Notes: a model not told the origin generated them from the sequence alone. DNA of 64,000 nucleotides from Brachypterus glaber (GCA_958510825.1 OY294045.1:7987916-8051915), one strand, 5' to 3'. Counted from the stretch's first letter, positions 32,491 through 45,227 are shown. A program made the numbers and translations.

Positions 32491-34988
32491 GGCGACTATA
32501 ATTTGCCCAACCTATCTTGGTCATTTACATCAGAAGGGTGCATTCCCGTTAATCCCACTTCCCAAATTGAAACTACAGTTTGTGATTTCATGCAATATCT
32601 AGGTTAAGCTCAATTCAACTCAATACCAAATATAAATGATAGATATCTTGATTTAATTTTTTGTAATAAACATGTTCAGGTTAAAAAATCTACACCTCTA
32701 GTTAAAATAGATACTAACCACCCCGCACTGGAAATAACTATCTCAGGATTAAATTTTATTAAAATGCCAAAAAATAATATTTTATCTTATAATTTTAGAA
32801 AATCTAATTTTGATGCTATCAATGATATATTTTATAACCATAACTGGAAGTTTATTTCCAATTTATCTATAAACGAAGGTGTAAACCAATTTTATAATTT
32901 TCTTAATAGTACATTCGAAAAACTTGTTCCTAAAGTTTTTAAAAAAGATAATACTTTTCCCAACTGGGTGCAGAATAATACTCAAAAGCTTATATTCCAA
33001 AAAAAAGAGGCTCATAAAAGCTTTAAACGTACGGGTTCTCCGAATGACTCTTACGCATTTTCAAATCTAAGAACAAACGTTGAAAACCAGCTTAAATTAG
33101 ATTATGAGACGTTTATAGCAAACACTCAAAACAATATTATAGACGAACCAAAACAATTTTGGGATTATATAAAATCCGTAAAAACAGATATGAATGTTCC
33201 AAATTCTGTTAACTTTCAAAATAATAGTTTTACAGGTGGTCAGGATATATGTAATGCCTTTGCAACCTTTTTTCAAGGTACCTATAGTACATCAAATATT
33301 AAAATTTTATCCTCAGATTACGTCACAAACTTGGACAATTTTTACTTTTTTGATATAACTGAATCAGATATTGTCGAGGCTATATCTAAACTAAGTAACA
33401 ATAACACTTCGGGTTCAGATGCTATTCCTGGTTTATTTATTAAAAAAATGTCCCAGTTTAATCACACCATTAAAAATTCTGTTTAATTTATGTATAAAAA
33501 ATGGAGTCTTTCCAGATACATGGAAGATCTCCAAAATCATTCCTATCCATAAATCGAATTCAAGGTCGGACGTTTGCAACTATCGCCCGATATGCATAAA
33601 TTCAAACTTTGCGAAAATGCTTGACTTTATAATATCAAAAAGAATAATGCTACACGTACGTTCTGTGATCATTGATGAGCAACACGGTTTTTTATCTAGT
33701 AGATCTACAGAAACCAATTTACTACTGTTTACAAATTTAATTACAACTGCTTTTGAAAATGGCCAGATTCTTGAATGTATTTACACTGACTTACAAAAAG
33801 CCTTTGATAGGGTACCAATTGACTTGCTTTTATTAAAATTAGAACACTTTTATAATATTAAAGGCCCTCTTTTATCATGCATCTCTTCTATGTTGACTGA
33901 TCGTAAACAATTTGTCAGTTTGAGTGGTTTTATATCTTTTTTGATAAGTGTAACGTCAGGAGTTGGTCAGGGTACACATCTGGGACCGGTCTTGTTTTTG
34001 TTATTTATTAATGACCTTAAAACTGTCATTTTAAAAGTCTTATTTCTGCTGTTCGCTGATGACTGCAAATTTTTTAGGGTCATTGCGAATGACAGTGATA
34101 GGGCCGATCTACAAAGTGATTTAAATTTGTTTTGTGATTGGTGTGCGGCTAATGGTCTTTCCTTAAACATATCTAAGTGCAAGTCAATGACATTCACAAA
34201 AAAACTGAAACCTACATATGGTCAATATTTTATTAATAATATTCCCATTGATAGAGTTGAAAATTCTAAAGATTTAGGCATTTATTTGGATTCCAAATTA
34301 AATTATATTATGCATATCGATAAAGTAGTTGCAAAGTCAAATAAGATTTTGAGCTTTATAAAAAGAAATACACGTGATTTCACAAATTTGCGTTGTATTA
34401 CAACTCTATATAATAGTTTAGTGCGTTCTGGTCTTGAATATGGTTCTATTATATGGTCACCCAGTTACATTACACATGTTACTAGGATAGAACATATACA
34501 GGATAAATTTGTGAAATACCTATGTTTTAAAAGTCAAATTGATTATTCAAGAAATGATATGTTGGACCTTTTGAATTATTTTTCTTTGCCTAGTTTAGAA
34601 AAGCGCCGACACTACTATGATATTATGTTCATATATAAAGTACTAAACTTTGTTATAGACTGTCCTCATGTCCTTTCATTGTTATTAATTTATGTTCCTC
34701 CTTTTAACTTAAGATGTTCAAAAACTTTAAATAACGCATATCACCGCACCAATTACGGCATGCATTCCTCTATATGTAGAATGGTCAATATAGTTAATAA
34801 TACTATAAATGATGAGTGTGATATTTTTAGTTTTTCTCTAGTTAGATTTAAAAATAAAATAAAATATATTCTGTGATATATTTCTTGTATTATATATGGT
34901 GATTTTTTTTTTTTTGATTATGTACAAACAAATATTATTATTGTAAAAAGGTTCTTCCGTAAATAAATAAATTAAAAAAAAAAAAAAA
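32491..34988 (+). pseudogene. CR1/Jockey-type LINE ORF2 (endonuclease plus RT), broken
   Basis: Begins 5'-truncated inside the AP endonuclease domain (GDYNLP at 32491; NHPAL near 32720). It continues in the same frame through 33486 and then in the next frame from about 33460 to 34876. The RT domain shows NYRPI, DLQKAFDRV, SGVGQGTHLGPVLF and the catalytic FADD. A C-terminal LEYGSIIWSPSY block follows. There is no RNase H. Breaks: TAA at 32605-32607 and a frameshift near 33455-33465. The (AAAT)n/poly-A tail ends at about 34988. The largest LINE in the window; not functional as it stands. Confidence 0.92.
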
Positions 34989-35107
34989 TTATTATGGTTA
35001 AAATTAAACATTAACATACCATTATAAGAAATAAAAGGATTTTTTAGTACTTACTGGATACAATTTTAATTTTTATAATCTACTCGACATGTTTCGCCTC
35101 ACAAATA

Positions 35108-35777
35108 TGCTGCTTTTTATTCTCACATTCATAGGTTAATAAATTTACCTATTAGTAGGTCCTCTTTTAATAAAGAATTAAAAATTTTAAAATATATTGC
35201 GGTAAAAAATGGCTACGAAGAAAATTTAATTGACAGAATTTTACATAAAAAATTGGTTAAAAGTCACTGTCAAAGTTTAGAACCAATTGACAATGAAGAG
35301 ACAAAATTTAGATTTTCTTTACCTTTTTACAGTAATATTTGTTATCAAGTAGCAAAATGTTTTGAGAAAAACGATATTTCTCTTATATTTAAAGCTAACA
35401 ACTGTTTACGCTCATTTTTTGTCAATTGTAAAGACAGTGTTCCACTGTTGGAGAAGAATGGAGTTTACAAACTGACTTGTAACTCTTGTCCAGCTTTTTA
35501 TATAGGGAGAACATGTCGTGGCCTTGGGGTGAGATTACAAGAGCATTTACGAAATTATGGAGAAAAGAGTAGATTTGGGAACCATCTCCAACATAATTTT
35601 CACCAGTTTGACGAAAAGAAAAATGTGAGACTTCTTTATAACGCTAAAAATACCAAATTAGAATTTTTAGAAATATACGAAATCTCAAAGAATAAAAAGT
35701 TAGGTCAAGGCACCTATTTAAATGCCCAAATTGAGTCAAATCTACCCTATTTTCCAATTTTCAAAAATTTTATCTAG
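35108..35777 (+). CDS. PLE-2 ORF: RT end plus GIY-YIG endonuclease
   Basis: Open from the arm junction to the stop at 35775-35777. The first part reads as the PLE region after RT (HRLINLPISRSSFNKEL, then IAVKNGYEENLIDRIL). The GIY-YIG domain follows: GVYKLTCNSCPAFYIGRTCR, then RLQEHLRNYG and a GNHLQHNFHQF block. No standard ATG start is needed because this is a 5'-truncated copy. It differs greatly from PLE-1 at protein level and so represents another lineage. Confidence 0.88.
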
Positions 35778-36107
35778 TTACCCAATAAATTTTATTTCAT
35801 GGGTTAATCGCGAAAATTTGCCTGTATGAATTTTGGCCTTGTATTAATTTTGGTTCTTAACCTACAAATTAATTGACAAGACCATGTCAAATACGGTCTT
35901 AAATCTTTTTTTATTAAATATTGTAATTGTTTATTGTTTTTTCAAAATATTTAGTAAGCTTAATTAGTGTTTATTCATAGTTAATGGTAACTGATAATGA
36001 TTAAAAAAAATTTATTCACCTCTGTAATGACGAGTAAGTAAATTTGTAGCTCCTAAGGGAAAATAGCTTTAAGTTTGTATTCAGACGATTTATCCTATTA
36101 TTATCTA

Positions 36108-36168
36108 TCTTTTAGTAACTCCTGATGATGCCTAGTGAGGCGAAACATGTCGAGTAGATTATAAAAAT
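36108..36168 (+). ncRNA. Hammerhead ribozyme motif, PLE-2 right arm
   Basis: CTGATGA (36122-36128), stem II GCC/GGC, GAAA (36142-36145), self-complementary stem III ACATGT, cleavage after C36151. Stem I pairs ACTC with GAGT and, across an internal loop, TTTTA with TAAAA. The left arm keeps GGCGAAACATGTCGAG but is cut before the CTGATGA box, so only the right arm has a full core. Confidence 0.75.
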
Positions 36169-36262
36169 TAAAATTGTATCCAGTAAGTACTAAAAAATCC
36201 TTTTATTTCTTGATTATGGAACTGGATAATGGCTTTTTGTTAAACAATTTTATACCATTATA

Positions 36263-36662
36263 CCTTATTTTGTGTGTAATGATAATAAATAGTTCTATCC
36301 ACCTTTTCAATTTTGTTTGGTCAGGTTAACAAGCATTTTATGGTCAATTTAAGAGGAATATATTTTATTTTCTGGAACGATAAACTTGTTAAGAGTGTTT
36401 TTATTTTTATTTTGATTTCAACCATTTTATAAAAGCTTTTCAAGCAAAGAATTTATCAAATATATTTTTCACTATATATTTTAACTTCAAATACATTTTT
36501 AAATAATATATTATTTTTTGGCAAAGATTGCAAGCTTTGCAGATTTAAACATAGATACACTGTTAAATAAAAAGAAAGAAGTATAGAGAAATAAAAAAAT
36601 ATGCGGTTATTCTGTCATGAGCAGAGTTGATACTTTCATTACAATAACAGGGTTTCCAAACG
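36263..36662. other. Intron 2 sequence without a recognised feature
   Basis: A+T-rich, no ORF or repeat boundary seen. Confidence 0.4.
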
Positions 36663-36872
36663 AGGTGCCATTTTGACCTCAAATTTAGATTCAGTGCCTC
36701 AAAACAAATAAGAATATAACGATCTCGAATTAAATTCTTGCTCTTTTTTATGTGACTACATTTGTGGCCACGGAAAAAATAAGTTCAAGAATTTTTTGTA
36801 GACCATTTTATTCCTATGTATTTTGAGGCGCTGAATCCTAATTTCAGGTAGAAATGGCACCTTATCCTATTA
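36663..36872. repeat. Short inverted repeat related to the 24696-25509 palindrome
   Basis: GAGGTGCCATTTTGACCTCA at the left mirrors the right end (TTTCAGGTAGAAATGGCACC). Shared wording with the larger palindrome includes the CTGAATCCTAATT-like block. Confidence 0.7.
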
Positions 36873-37509
36873 GTTTTGGAGATAACCTCAAAAACGTTAT
36901 TTTCATACTCGAAAATAAGGCTATGATTATTTATAATACGAATAAATAAATAAAATAAATAATAAATAATTATTATAATACATGCATAGGTATTACTGTT
37001 TGTTTTCTGGTTTCACTTATCTATCTTTTTGGGATTTAATATTTGCTGTAGTCCGCCGACGTATCTTGTATTAAGATCTTTAATACCATCGATTTGGGTC
37101 AAATCTGCACACGTGTCCTATCCTCCTCGATTTATCGCTTACGATACTTCCGTAGAAAAGTAGACCGTAATTCCGAAACAACTAAACTAGTATTCTATTC
37201 GTGGACTATTCATTATATTCAAATTATAATTTATTTCAAATTTAATTGGTACTTGTTTTTTTATTTATTTGGTGGTTTATGAGTCATTTTGTGACATTAT
37301 TTTAACGTGATTTATAAGATATTAATGAAATTGGTATACGTACCATTTTTCATTATTTCTAGTGTTTAACTACTCAGTAACAATATCTACTTGTCATCTC
37401 TCATTTAGGCTTATTTAAAACTTAATACAACCTTTTTTATTATACCTACAAACCGTGTATTTTGCGTGAAACAAGTTTTAACCTGTTGCTCTAGTTTAGT
37501 TTAGTTAGG
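36873..37509. other. Intron 2 sequence without a recognised gene
   Basis: Contains an AAATAAAT simple repeat near 36940. The 62-codon ORF at 37094 has no recognised content. Confidence 0.4.
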
Positions 37510-38150
37510 TTAGTTCAGTGCGGTGTTCACAGCCCTTAACACCTGGTCCCTAGGGAACTTTGTGTTAACCGCACAGATCTCCTCATATCATCCCTGTTTC
37601 TTTTATAAAATCCAGGTACGGTTTCAGGGGAGTGTTCATGATCTCGTTTGGTTCCAGTGAGTCGTTCCCAAAGTACCTCCATCTTAGGCCTATTCATATT
37701 CAAATTTCGGGGCTCCTTGTCCCCTTCCCCACATCTCCTGCACACGGGGCTCGTAGTTTGTCCCATTTGGTGTCGGTGCTTGTTTAGTAAGCAGTGCCCA
37801 GTTATTATACCCGTTATTGCTCTCAGTTAACTCCTGGACATGCCTAGAAGTAAGCTGGTTCTTTTCTTGGTTGGCACCCCTAGAAAGAGTTTAGAATGCC
37901 TCATTTTAGGTGCATCTATCCAATGTTGCTGGTGTTCATTCCGCAACATTTTCCTGACCTCGTGTCTGGCAGTGGAATATGATACCCCACAGCATGGTTC
38001 TGGTCCTGTGAGTACGGCTTCACTTCCCTTTCTTGCAAGATCGTCTGCCTTCTCATTACCATCTATACCTTGATGTCCTGGTACCCATATCAAATTTACT
38101 TTGTTATGTTCAGCCAGTCTACATAGCTCCTGTGGCATTCATATACCAGT
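37510..38150 (-). pseudogene. LINE RNase H domain and C-terminus (R1/Jockey-RNase H type)
   Basis: On the minus strand 38138-37827 encodes the end of a retroelement RNase H domain (VNLIWVPGHQGIDGNEKADDLA, with the catalytic-site region HQG..GNEKAD). Another frame (37766-37536) continues with a zinc-knuckle start (CRRCGEGD), so at least one frameshift separates them. The 3' end is a TAACTAAACT-type run. A dead 5'-truncated insertion. Confidence 0.85.
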
Positions 38151-39367
38151 TCCGAGCTAAAGGCATATGAATCACCTGTTGCTCGAAGTAAGATGGAGGA
38201 ACCAGCCTAACTAACGCGTTGCTAGCGCTAGCTTTTTAAATTAAACGCTTTTATTTGTCAGTATCAATTAAAAATTTATGTAAAATTATCTCGTGTATGT
38301 TAAGGGGTTGTTCTGATATTGTCAAAAAAATAACGACGTGTCTCCCTTACGACGTTTTTTTAGACATATCTTTATAGGAACTTTTTGTCATATTGACGTA
38401 TTGACGTGATGATGTAGAATCACTCCTTAAAATTTTATAATTTAATTTTTTTACGTGTTCTTTTTAAAGTATATAAAAAGCATTTCAAAGCTTAAGTTCT
38501 CTACATGTGATTAAATTTTTAAGTATCTGAGGACTTTATGTTCAATTTTCATTTTAATCTGGATTGTAGAATTATCGTGCAAAAACTATCAGACCGATTT
38601 TGATGAAATTTGGTGTGATGATTTAGCACACCATAAAGTTTTCTTGGGCCAATTTTGAAGGTTCTACGTATACTTTAAGTATCCGAAAAAAAATCCCAAA
38701 AAACCGATTTTTCTACCCCTTTTTTGTGATTTTTACTATCTTTGCAATAATAATAATAATAATTTTTTCGATTTGCAACCAATTTTATTCAATTACAAAA
38801 CTTTTTTTCCTCTTTAATATTCACCTATCCTAAAACAGATACCGTCTGGTCTAATAGGAAAGAATAAGATAAATACTCGGATATAATTCTATCAGCATCT
38901 GTGTATCAATCTGTGTTGTGTAAAATTTATAGACCGTTTTGAGGAAATGACCACTTAAGCAGAAAATAACGTTATCATGACAATAACAAATAAATTCTTC
39001 CACATTCAGAAAATTGATGTGATGTGATTTAGCGTGGCGATCTCCTCGAATTTAGCCATGGCTGGTAAAATGGATACAGTTCTCCGCATGAAAGAAAGTT
39101 TCCGACGAAAGGGGGAGGAATCATTCGCGCTCTCTTCTTTCCATCTAGAGCGTTGTAAGGCGTGCGTGCCTACATCGGGCCTCCCACTTGCACACACATT
39201 CCAAACATATTTCCCGTAGCCACAGATCCGTGCGTCAAACTATACAGAGCGCTCCAAAGGTCACCCCTCTTAATTTTTGAGCAAGTTCACTTCAATTGCG
39301 GTAGGTGTACTTAAATAAGACAACTTAAACTATCTTTTCACATATATTTGATATATTAGGCTTTTAT
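38151..39367. other. Intron 2 sequence without a recognised gene
   Basis: 39230-39270 contains ACAGAGCGCTCCAAAGGTCACCCC, also present in variant form at 55060-55080, so probably an element terminus. The two 60-codon ORFs at 39006-39219 overlap antisense and are not credible genes. Confidence 0.45.
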
Positions 39368-39590
39368 AAAAACTTTTCGCAAAAAACCGACTTCTATGTC
39401 TCTAAAAAGTAAAAAATAAAAAATACTTAAGTCGGTGCCAATTTCACAATTCCCTAAATTAATTACTAACAATTATTTTTTTATTATTTTATTATTGTTT
39501 TCTGTGAAATTGCCACCGACTTAAGTATTTTTTATTTTTTACTTTTTAGAGACATAGAAGTCGGTTCATTTTTTTTGCCAAAAGTTTTTA
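39368..39590. repeat. Palindrome with ACCGACTT arms
   Basis: About 85-bp arms: AACCGACTTCTATGTCTCTA to ACTTAAGTCGGTG left, reverse complement right, short A+T spacer. A partial further end (GGAAGTCGGTTAAAA) is at 40255-40272. Confidence 0.85.
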
Positions 39591-41112
39591 TTTTTGACTT
39601 TTTAGAGACACCGAACTTGTAGATTTGTAACGTCATCTAAGCTAAATTATAGTTGTCCTTCTATCTCGGCAAGCTGCTGACGTCACAACGCACTGTTAGT
39701 ACGTTGTTACGTCATTATCTTAAAGATAAATTTCTAAATATAAAAGTAATATTTTTATTTTAGCATCCAAGAGTCCAACTAACCTTAATACCTAAGAAAA
39801 TCTTTTTAAACTTTAAGCGTTAAGTAATAATCAAACAACGCCTTTTGGTAAAATCACAGCATTTATCATTTTCTCTTGGTATTTTAATATTACAGGTCCG
39901 AGAATCAAGTTTAGTGGCATTTAAAAGATTTTTGGTGTGCCATAATATTTAAGTGACCCCTTAACCAAGTTATCCGGCTTATCCGAGTTATATGATATTT
40001 CTCTAAAAATTTGGCTGGTAGTAGAACCAAATTAAGCCGCTTTTAAGTGAAATTGCGTTAAAATGATTAGATTTATCTTAATTATCCGGCTTACCCGGCA
40101 TTATCCGAGCGTCAAATTAAAACGGCACCACCTCATGAATGCACTCTTTAAGTTGAAAAAGTTTCATCAAATTCCTTTCATTTGTTTCAAAGTTATGCGG
40201 GAACAAACATAAAAAAAAACAAAGTCACACGTCGATTTGATAACCTCCTCCTTTTTGGAAGTCGGTTAAAAATGTGGGAAAGGTGGGTCGTGTGATATAT
40301 CATTTTAAATCTCCTTAAATTCTCTATTTAAAAATATACTTTTTTAATTTTTTCAAGGGGTTAAAAATGACAATTTCTTAAAAAAATCAAGCTTTTTCTT
40401 GATAATTTATTAATTTCATGACGCAAAAACGTAAATTATACTTTTAAACTAGTTTTAAATGAAATAAAATAAAATTTCAAAAAAAAACTAAAAAAATCAC
40501 ATTTTCAAAAATGATATATTATATCCCTTCTTTTTAACCATACTAAAGCATGCAGTCGCTTTTTAGGATGGCGGATTTTCCTATAATATAGGCACATCAT
40601 AAAATAAATTGCCTATGAAGTTTAAGTAGATATATATATATCGATTTTCAACTAGGGATATTCTTAAAAAAACTGTATATTTCTCATATGTGTTTTAGCT
40701 AAACTTTTTATAGAACAAAGATTTTTCGATATTTTCAATAACTGTTATATATTTTTTTTAATCTATCCTTTAGTAATATTCATTTCAGTAACATCCATTT
40801 CTGTTTTGGTTTCACCAGATGCTGCTTTTATTAAATACTATTTAGGAGTAATAAAAGCAGTAAGCTGAGCTTAGATAGATATTTAGGCTTAGAGAACAAA
40901 GCGAACAAGATATTATTTTAAATTTCTCATAAAATATACAGAGTAAAATTTCATTTGTTTATGTTACCAAAAAAATTTGACACTAAGGGTTTTTTTAAAC
41001 GGATTGATAGACTTTTTTTTTATTTCTGCCTTAAATGATCTTTAGGTCTTGTATACATTTGGAATCGATTTATTTAAAAAATTCACAGCGTGTAAGCACT
41101 AGAATAGTATAA
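39591..41112. other. Intron 2 sequence, mostly unrecognised
   Basis: Contains ATCCGGCTTATCCGAG-type short repeats at 39970-40110 and the CTCCTCCTTTTTGGAAGTCGG element end near 40250. No gene seen. Confidence 0.4.
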
Positions 41113-41160
41113 GGGAACGTTCAAGTATTACGTAACGCAAATTTTGATAATTTTGGCATG
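41113..41160 (+). mobile_element. Solo terminus of the GTATTACGTAACGC MITE family
   Basis: GGGAACGTTCAAGTATTACG followed by TAACGCAAATTTTGAT, nearly identical to the left end at 16683; no matching right end nearby. Confidence 0.6.
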
Positions 41161-41573
41161 AAGGCAAACTGGACAGTTTGCTAATTAAATTAGATTTCTG
41201 TGTTTATGCTACCATATAAGACAGTAAAATTGTACTGTTTTACATTTCATATAATATAATAATAAGAAAAATACTGTGCATTTGATGTTTTTTATAAAAT
41301 GTAAGGTAACTAAATCAAAAATTATGTAATTTTTATAAAATCTAGACAGTAATGGTCAAAATAGTAACGTTATAACTATAGTTTCTATTTTTGACATGAA
41401 AAACAGAAATATTTGTATTAAAAATCATAAAAGATATCAAAAAAGACTGTGATGAAAGTGGAAAATGGCTTATTAAACAACGTGAATAAAATTCGTAGAA
41501 TCTACGAGGTAAATATCTAAATAAAATTAGCCAAATCTACATAAATATCACACTAGGGTAATAAAAATATCAA

Positions 41574-42136
41574 ACTATAGTCCGTCCAATTATGTAAGAT
41601 AGTTTAAAATTCCCGCTATTTTTAAGCGACATCATTGGTTAAAAACTCGTACCTTTTAACATATAAAATATTGTGACATTTTTTGTCTATGACAATGATT
41701 GACGGTCGTTAAAGCTAATAAAAGAAGAGAAAGTTACATAAAAAAATGGTTATACTTAATGTTATTTTGTATGGTATTGAAAAAGGTACTATTTTAGTTT
41801 ATTCTTCATACACTCACACTAAATTAGCCTATTCTACATATTGTACAAACGTAAATTATATTGAACACAAGGAAAACGTCAAATTTTTAGGTTAAAATCA
41901 CAACTTAAGGCCTATCCAGAGGCTCGCATAACAACCATTACAAGATACATGAAGACACATCAAGCCAATCCTGGCATCGAATTCGTATGTACTATGCTTG
42001 TTATGCGAGTCTTTGGACCGACATCTGTTAAATTTTTGATAAACTATGATTTATGCATAATTATGCTATTTATGTGCTCTGTGGTCTAAAACGGGCCGCG
42101 TCCCTTATTATCCTGAATAACTGGACGGAGTATAGT
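41574..42136 (+). mobile_element. E5 DNA element copy 1 (ACTATA.TCCGTCCA ends)
   Basis: About 560 bp with inverted ends ACTATAGTCCGTCCAATTAT and its mirror. Ends about 100 bp before the exon 3 acceptor. An internal hairpin is built on GGCCTATCCAGAGGCTCGCA. The uninterrupted copy, giving the empty site for the LINE in copy 2. Confidence 0.85.
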
Positions 42137-42236
42137 GTAATATAAGGCGTTTTCTAAAGAACAAAAGGGTGTGCTAAATGTCATTTTCATAGAGGATCGT
42201 AGGAAAACATATTTTCATGACTTATTTCTTTTTCAG

Positions 42237-42471
42237 GTCAGTAGCCCCACTCAATACTTCTGGTACAGAACAACGTTGATGGTATCTCCCGATATAAACA
42301 CTCCGGAGGCATTTAACTGGAAGATAGCGCTGGCGCTGGTCGCGGCTTGGATTCTCGTGTACATGTGCATGATCAAGGGGATCGCCTCGTCCGGCAAAGT
42401 GGTTTACGTTACAGCCACGTTTCCTTATATCGTACTGATTATTTTCTTTTTTAGAGGAATTACACTTAAAG
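42237..42471 (+). CDS. SLC6 transporter, coding exon 3 (TM4-TM5)
   Basis: Encodes residues 227-304 plus the first base of codon 305. The acceptor is tttttcag before 42237 and the donor is gttag at 42472 (phase 1). It begins with SSPTQYFWYRTTL, a conserved end of extracellular loop 2 in the neutral amino acid branch. TM4 (about 255-273) includes LVYMCMIKGI and TM5 (about 280-299) includes TATFPYIVLIIFFFRG. The IKGIASSGK loop between them is typical of the B0AT-like branch. A TTC microsatellite starts 85 bp downstream and an E5 DNA element ends about 100 bp upstream. Confidence 0.95.
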
Positions 42472-42556
42472 GTTAGTTTAATGTTTTTTGTTTTTAATAA
42501 TGAGTTTATAAAATAGTTGTAAAAACAAGCACGGTTTACCGCTACTTACTTTTAGT

Positions 42557-42643
42557 TCGACTTTCTTCTTCTTCTCCTTCTTCTTCTTCTTCTTCTCCTT
42601 CTTCTTCTTCTTCTTCTTCTTCTTCTTCTTCTTCTTCTTCTTT
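42557..42643 (+). repeat. (TTC)n microsatellite
   Basis: About 87 bp of TTC with some TCC interruptions, 85 bp into intron 3. The minus-strand poly-lysine ORF is its translation only. Confidence 0.95.
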
Positions 42644-42834
42644 TCTTCATTAATTATGACCATTTGGTCACTTATGGTCTTGAACTATCGTCCTTTTTGA
42701 CCAGATACAAGTGTTATAATTGTTTCAAATAAATAAAATTTCTCCTATCATAACCTCAAAAAAATGTGGATAACCCTAATCCAGATTCATCTACTAAAGT
42801 TCATCACGTAAGCTAACTTTCCATTGCACTCAGA

Positions 42835-43490
42835 AAATGCAATTCTAATTTTAATACTAAATTTTATTTGTAAATATATAAATATTTGTTATTTATATCT
42901 CCACCATTGATATTAATTACTTTACTTGTGATATTAAATACTGCAATGTGTGTATTGTATACTAACACAGAGACCGTGCTGGTACATTTGAATCCCCAAG
43001 CAATATGTGTAGCATGTTACAGTAAAAATTACTGTAACATTCGGAAAAGCATATCACGGTAATAATATAAAGATTGCAACCACACACAATTACACACTAA
43101 TAAAATAATCGATCCTTTTTTACTTTTCTCTGTGCTATTACTAATCAAAATTTTGGTATTATTTACTGATTGTTACTTTACTAAATACTGTAACATACTT
43201 TAAACTAGATCAATAACACAACAACTACAACTTAAAGTATACCAAACTATAACTGTGATATAATTTACCAAATGTTACAGTATTAATAAACACATGTTGC
43301 GTGGGGATCCAAATGTGCCAGCACGGTCTCTATGTTAGTATGACAACATTTTGTATAAAATACACACATTGCAGTATTTAATATCACAGGTAAAGTAATA
43401 AATACCAATGATGGCCATATAAATAAAAAATATGTATTAACAAATAACATTCAGTATTAAAAATACAACGAAATTTTATTTATTTTTTGG
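42835..43490. mobile_element. Inverted-repeat element, 60-bp near-perfect core arms
   Basis: ACTAACACAGAGACCGTGCT at 42960 is mirrored at 43315-43340. The arms continue outward (CTGCAATGTGTGTATT) to about 42895 and 43440, more loosely to 42835 and 43490. No ORF. Confidence 0.85.
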
Positions 43491-43755
43491 ATATTAACAA
43501 AATAGGCGTGTGAATGGTCAGAATTATATTCGTACCATAGTACCTATGCTATAGGGTGTGTCATAGAAAAAACTTCGTATTGTGGTGTCAGGAAAAACTT
43601 GAAGAAGAAGAAGAATGACTTTATTTAAAAACGGCTTAGTGAGCGATTTCAATTTTTGTCAAAAACTGTTTGGAAATGTCCCAAAAACAACCTAAAATCA
43701 AAAAATCCGGGGTGGTTTGACTTTCCATTTAACTTTGTTTAGGGCTAGCCGTTGA

Positions 43756-44054
43756 CCGAGGGGTTTATTTATTGAAAAAAAGTGTACAAGTATTGTGAGA
43801 ATCAAAGGATTGTGGAAGATTGTCAAAATTGTCAAAAAGATTGTGCAACATTTTATTGAAGATTGTTTAACATTGTGGGAAGATTTCAGAATATTGTGAA
43901 AGATTGTAGATGATTTTGGATGATTGTATATGATTGTGGAAGATTGTAGATGATTTTGGATAATTGTAGATGATTGTGAAAGAAGGAATTGTTAAAGATT
44001 GTAGCATATTGATGGATAGGTTTACAAGGATTGTCAAATAAATAAACCCCTCGG
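43756..44054. mobile_element. MITE with CCGAGGGGTTTATTTATT ends and a minisatellite core
   Basis: Inverted ends of about 18 bp (CCGAGGGGTTTATTTATT and AATAAATAAACCCCTCGG). The core 43795-44030 is made of GATTGTGGAAGATTGTAGAT-like units of about 11-25 bp. No ORF. Confidence 0.85.
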
Positions 44055-44381
44055 TATTGACGTAATCCTAAATTATATTAGCGTAATTATTTTTAGTGAC
44101 ATCAGCGTGTTTATCTATCTAAATATTTAGGAGACCCATTTACAAAGCTAAATGGGGTAGAAAGGTTTAAGAAAATGCTCGAAATCAAGTTTTAGTAACT
44201 AAAAAGAATGGTTTTATCAGATGGCCTTTCTGAAGTCAAAATTAATTAAGCTTTCTAAAACCGCATGCTTTAAGAGGTGCATTTAGTTGATAAAATAAAA
44301 GTAGCTTAAGGTTTTAATGCATCTAAAGCCATTTTAATATTTTAGCTATTTTATTATTCCAATTTAAAATATTAGCTAAGC

Positions 44382-45227
44382 GATGCACCCCGGTCTAGAA
44401 ACTATCAACTTTTATATAAAACCCAAGTTTTTTTTCATAATTTAATTATTTAGAGCTTTGGTATCTTTTTGAGACCAAATCTATCGATGCGTTTTTGAGA
44501 CAATGACTTTTTTCATTTGTTTTAATAAAAAAAATTATATATTTAAAAATTATTTTAGATACTCAAATTTTACGTCAAAAAGTGAGAAAAAAGTTTGAGC
44601 TAAATTGCTTTTTAAGAGAGTTAGCGTACTTTTAAAGAGCATTTTTAGAATATTTATCACTTCATATCTCAGTAACGGTTTAACTTATTAACATAAAATT
44701 TTTACTGAACTATAGAACCAATAAATGTAAGCATTTAACGTTTTATTAAAATTAAGTTTGTGACCAGGGGCGTAGATAATGAGTGCCTCATAATTTATAT
44801 GTAAAACTGTAAGTCCGCCCCTGGTTAAATATTTCATTTTTTTATTTCATAAAATGATAATGTTGCATACTACAGTAAAAATTTCAAGTCAATAAATTAA
44901 ACCGTTCCTGAGTTATGAAGTGAATAATATTTTAAAAATGTCCCTTAAACGTCTTCTAGCTCCCCTAAGAAGCCATTTAACACAAACGTTCATAGAAACT
45001 TTTTGTCTCAATTTTTGACGTAAAATATGAATATCCAAAAAAAGTTTAAATATGTCATATTTTTTTTTGTTAAAACAAATGAAAATCATTTTCCTCAAAA
45101 ACGCATCAATAAATTTTTAAATTTGGTCTTAAAAAGATGCTAAAGCTCTAAATAATTAAAATATGAAAAGAAACTTGGGTTATATGAACGTTGGGTTAAA
45201 AATTGTTTCTAGACCGAGGTGGATGGC
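44382..45227. mobile_element. 0.85-kb palindrome, about 370-bp arms
   Basis: CCGGTCTAGAAACTATCAAC at the left mirrors TTGTTTCTAGACCGAGG at the right, and the arms align through AAAACGCATC and TTTGACGTAAAAT blocks to a centre near 44770. The ORF at 44913 lies in the arm and is not a gene. Confidence 0.9.

Larger units (their letters stand above)
35027..36251 (+). mobile_element. Penelope-like element PLE-2 with inverted ends and 11-bp TSD
   Basis: Flanked by a perfect 11-bp duplication ATACCATTATA (35016-35026 and 36252-36262). The left arm 35027-35108 is the inverse of the right arm 36137-36215 (GGCGAAACATGTCGAGTAGA). The right end runs about 36 bp past the inverted arm. The truncated ORF joins the left arm at about 35108. 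It lies in intron 2, right after the LINE at 32491-34988. Confidence 0.9.

Noticed and set aside
42478..42663. Poly-lysine minus-strand ORF
   Set aside because: Pure translation of the (TTC)n microsatellite.
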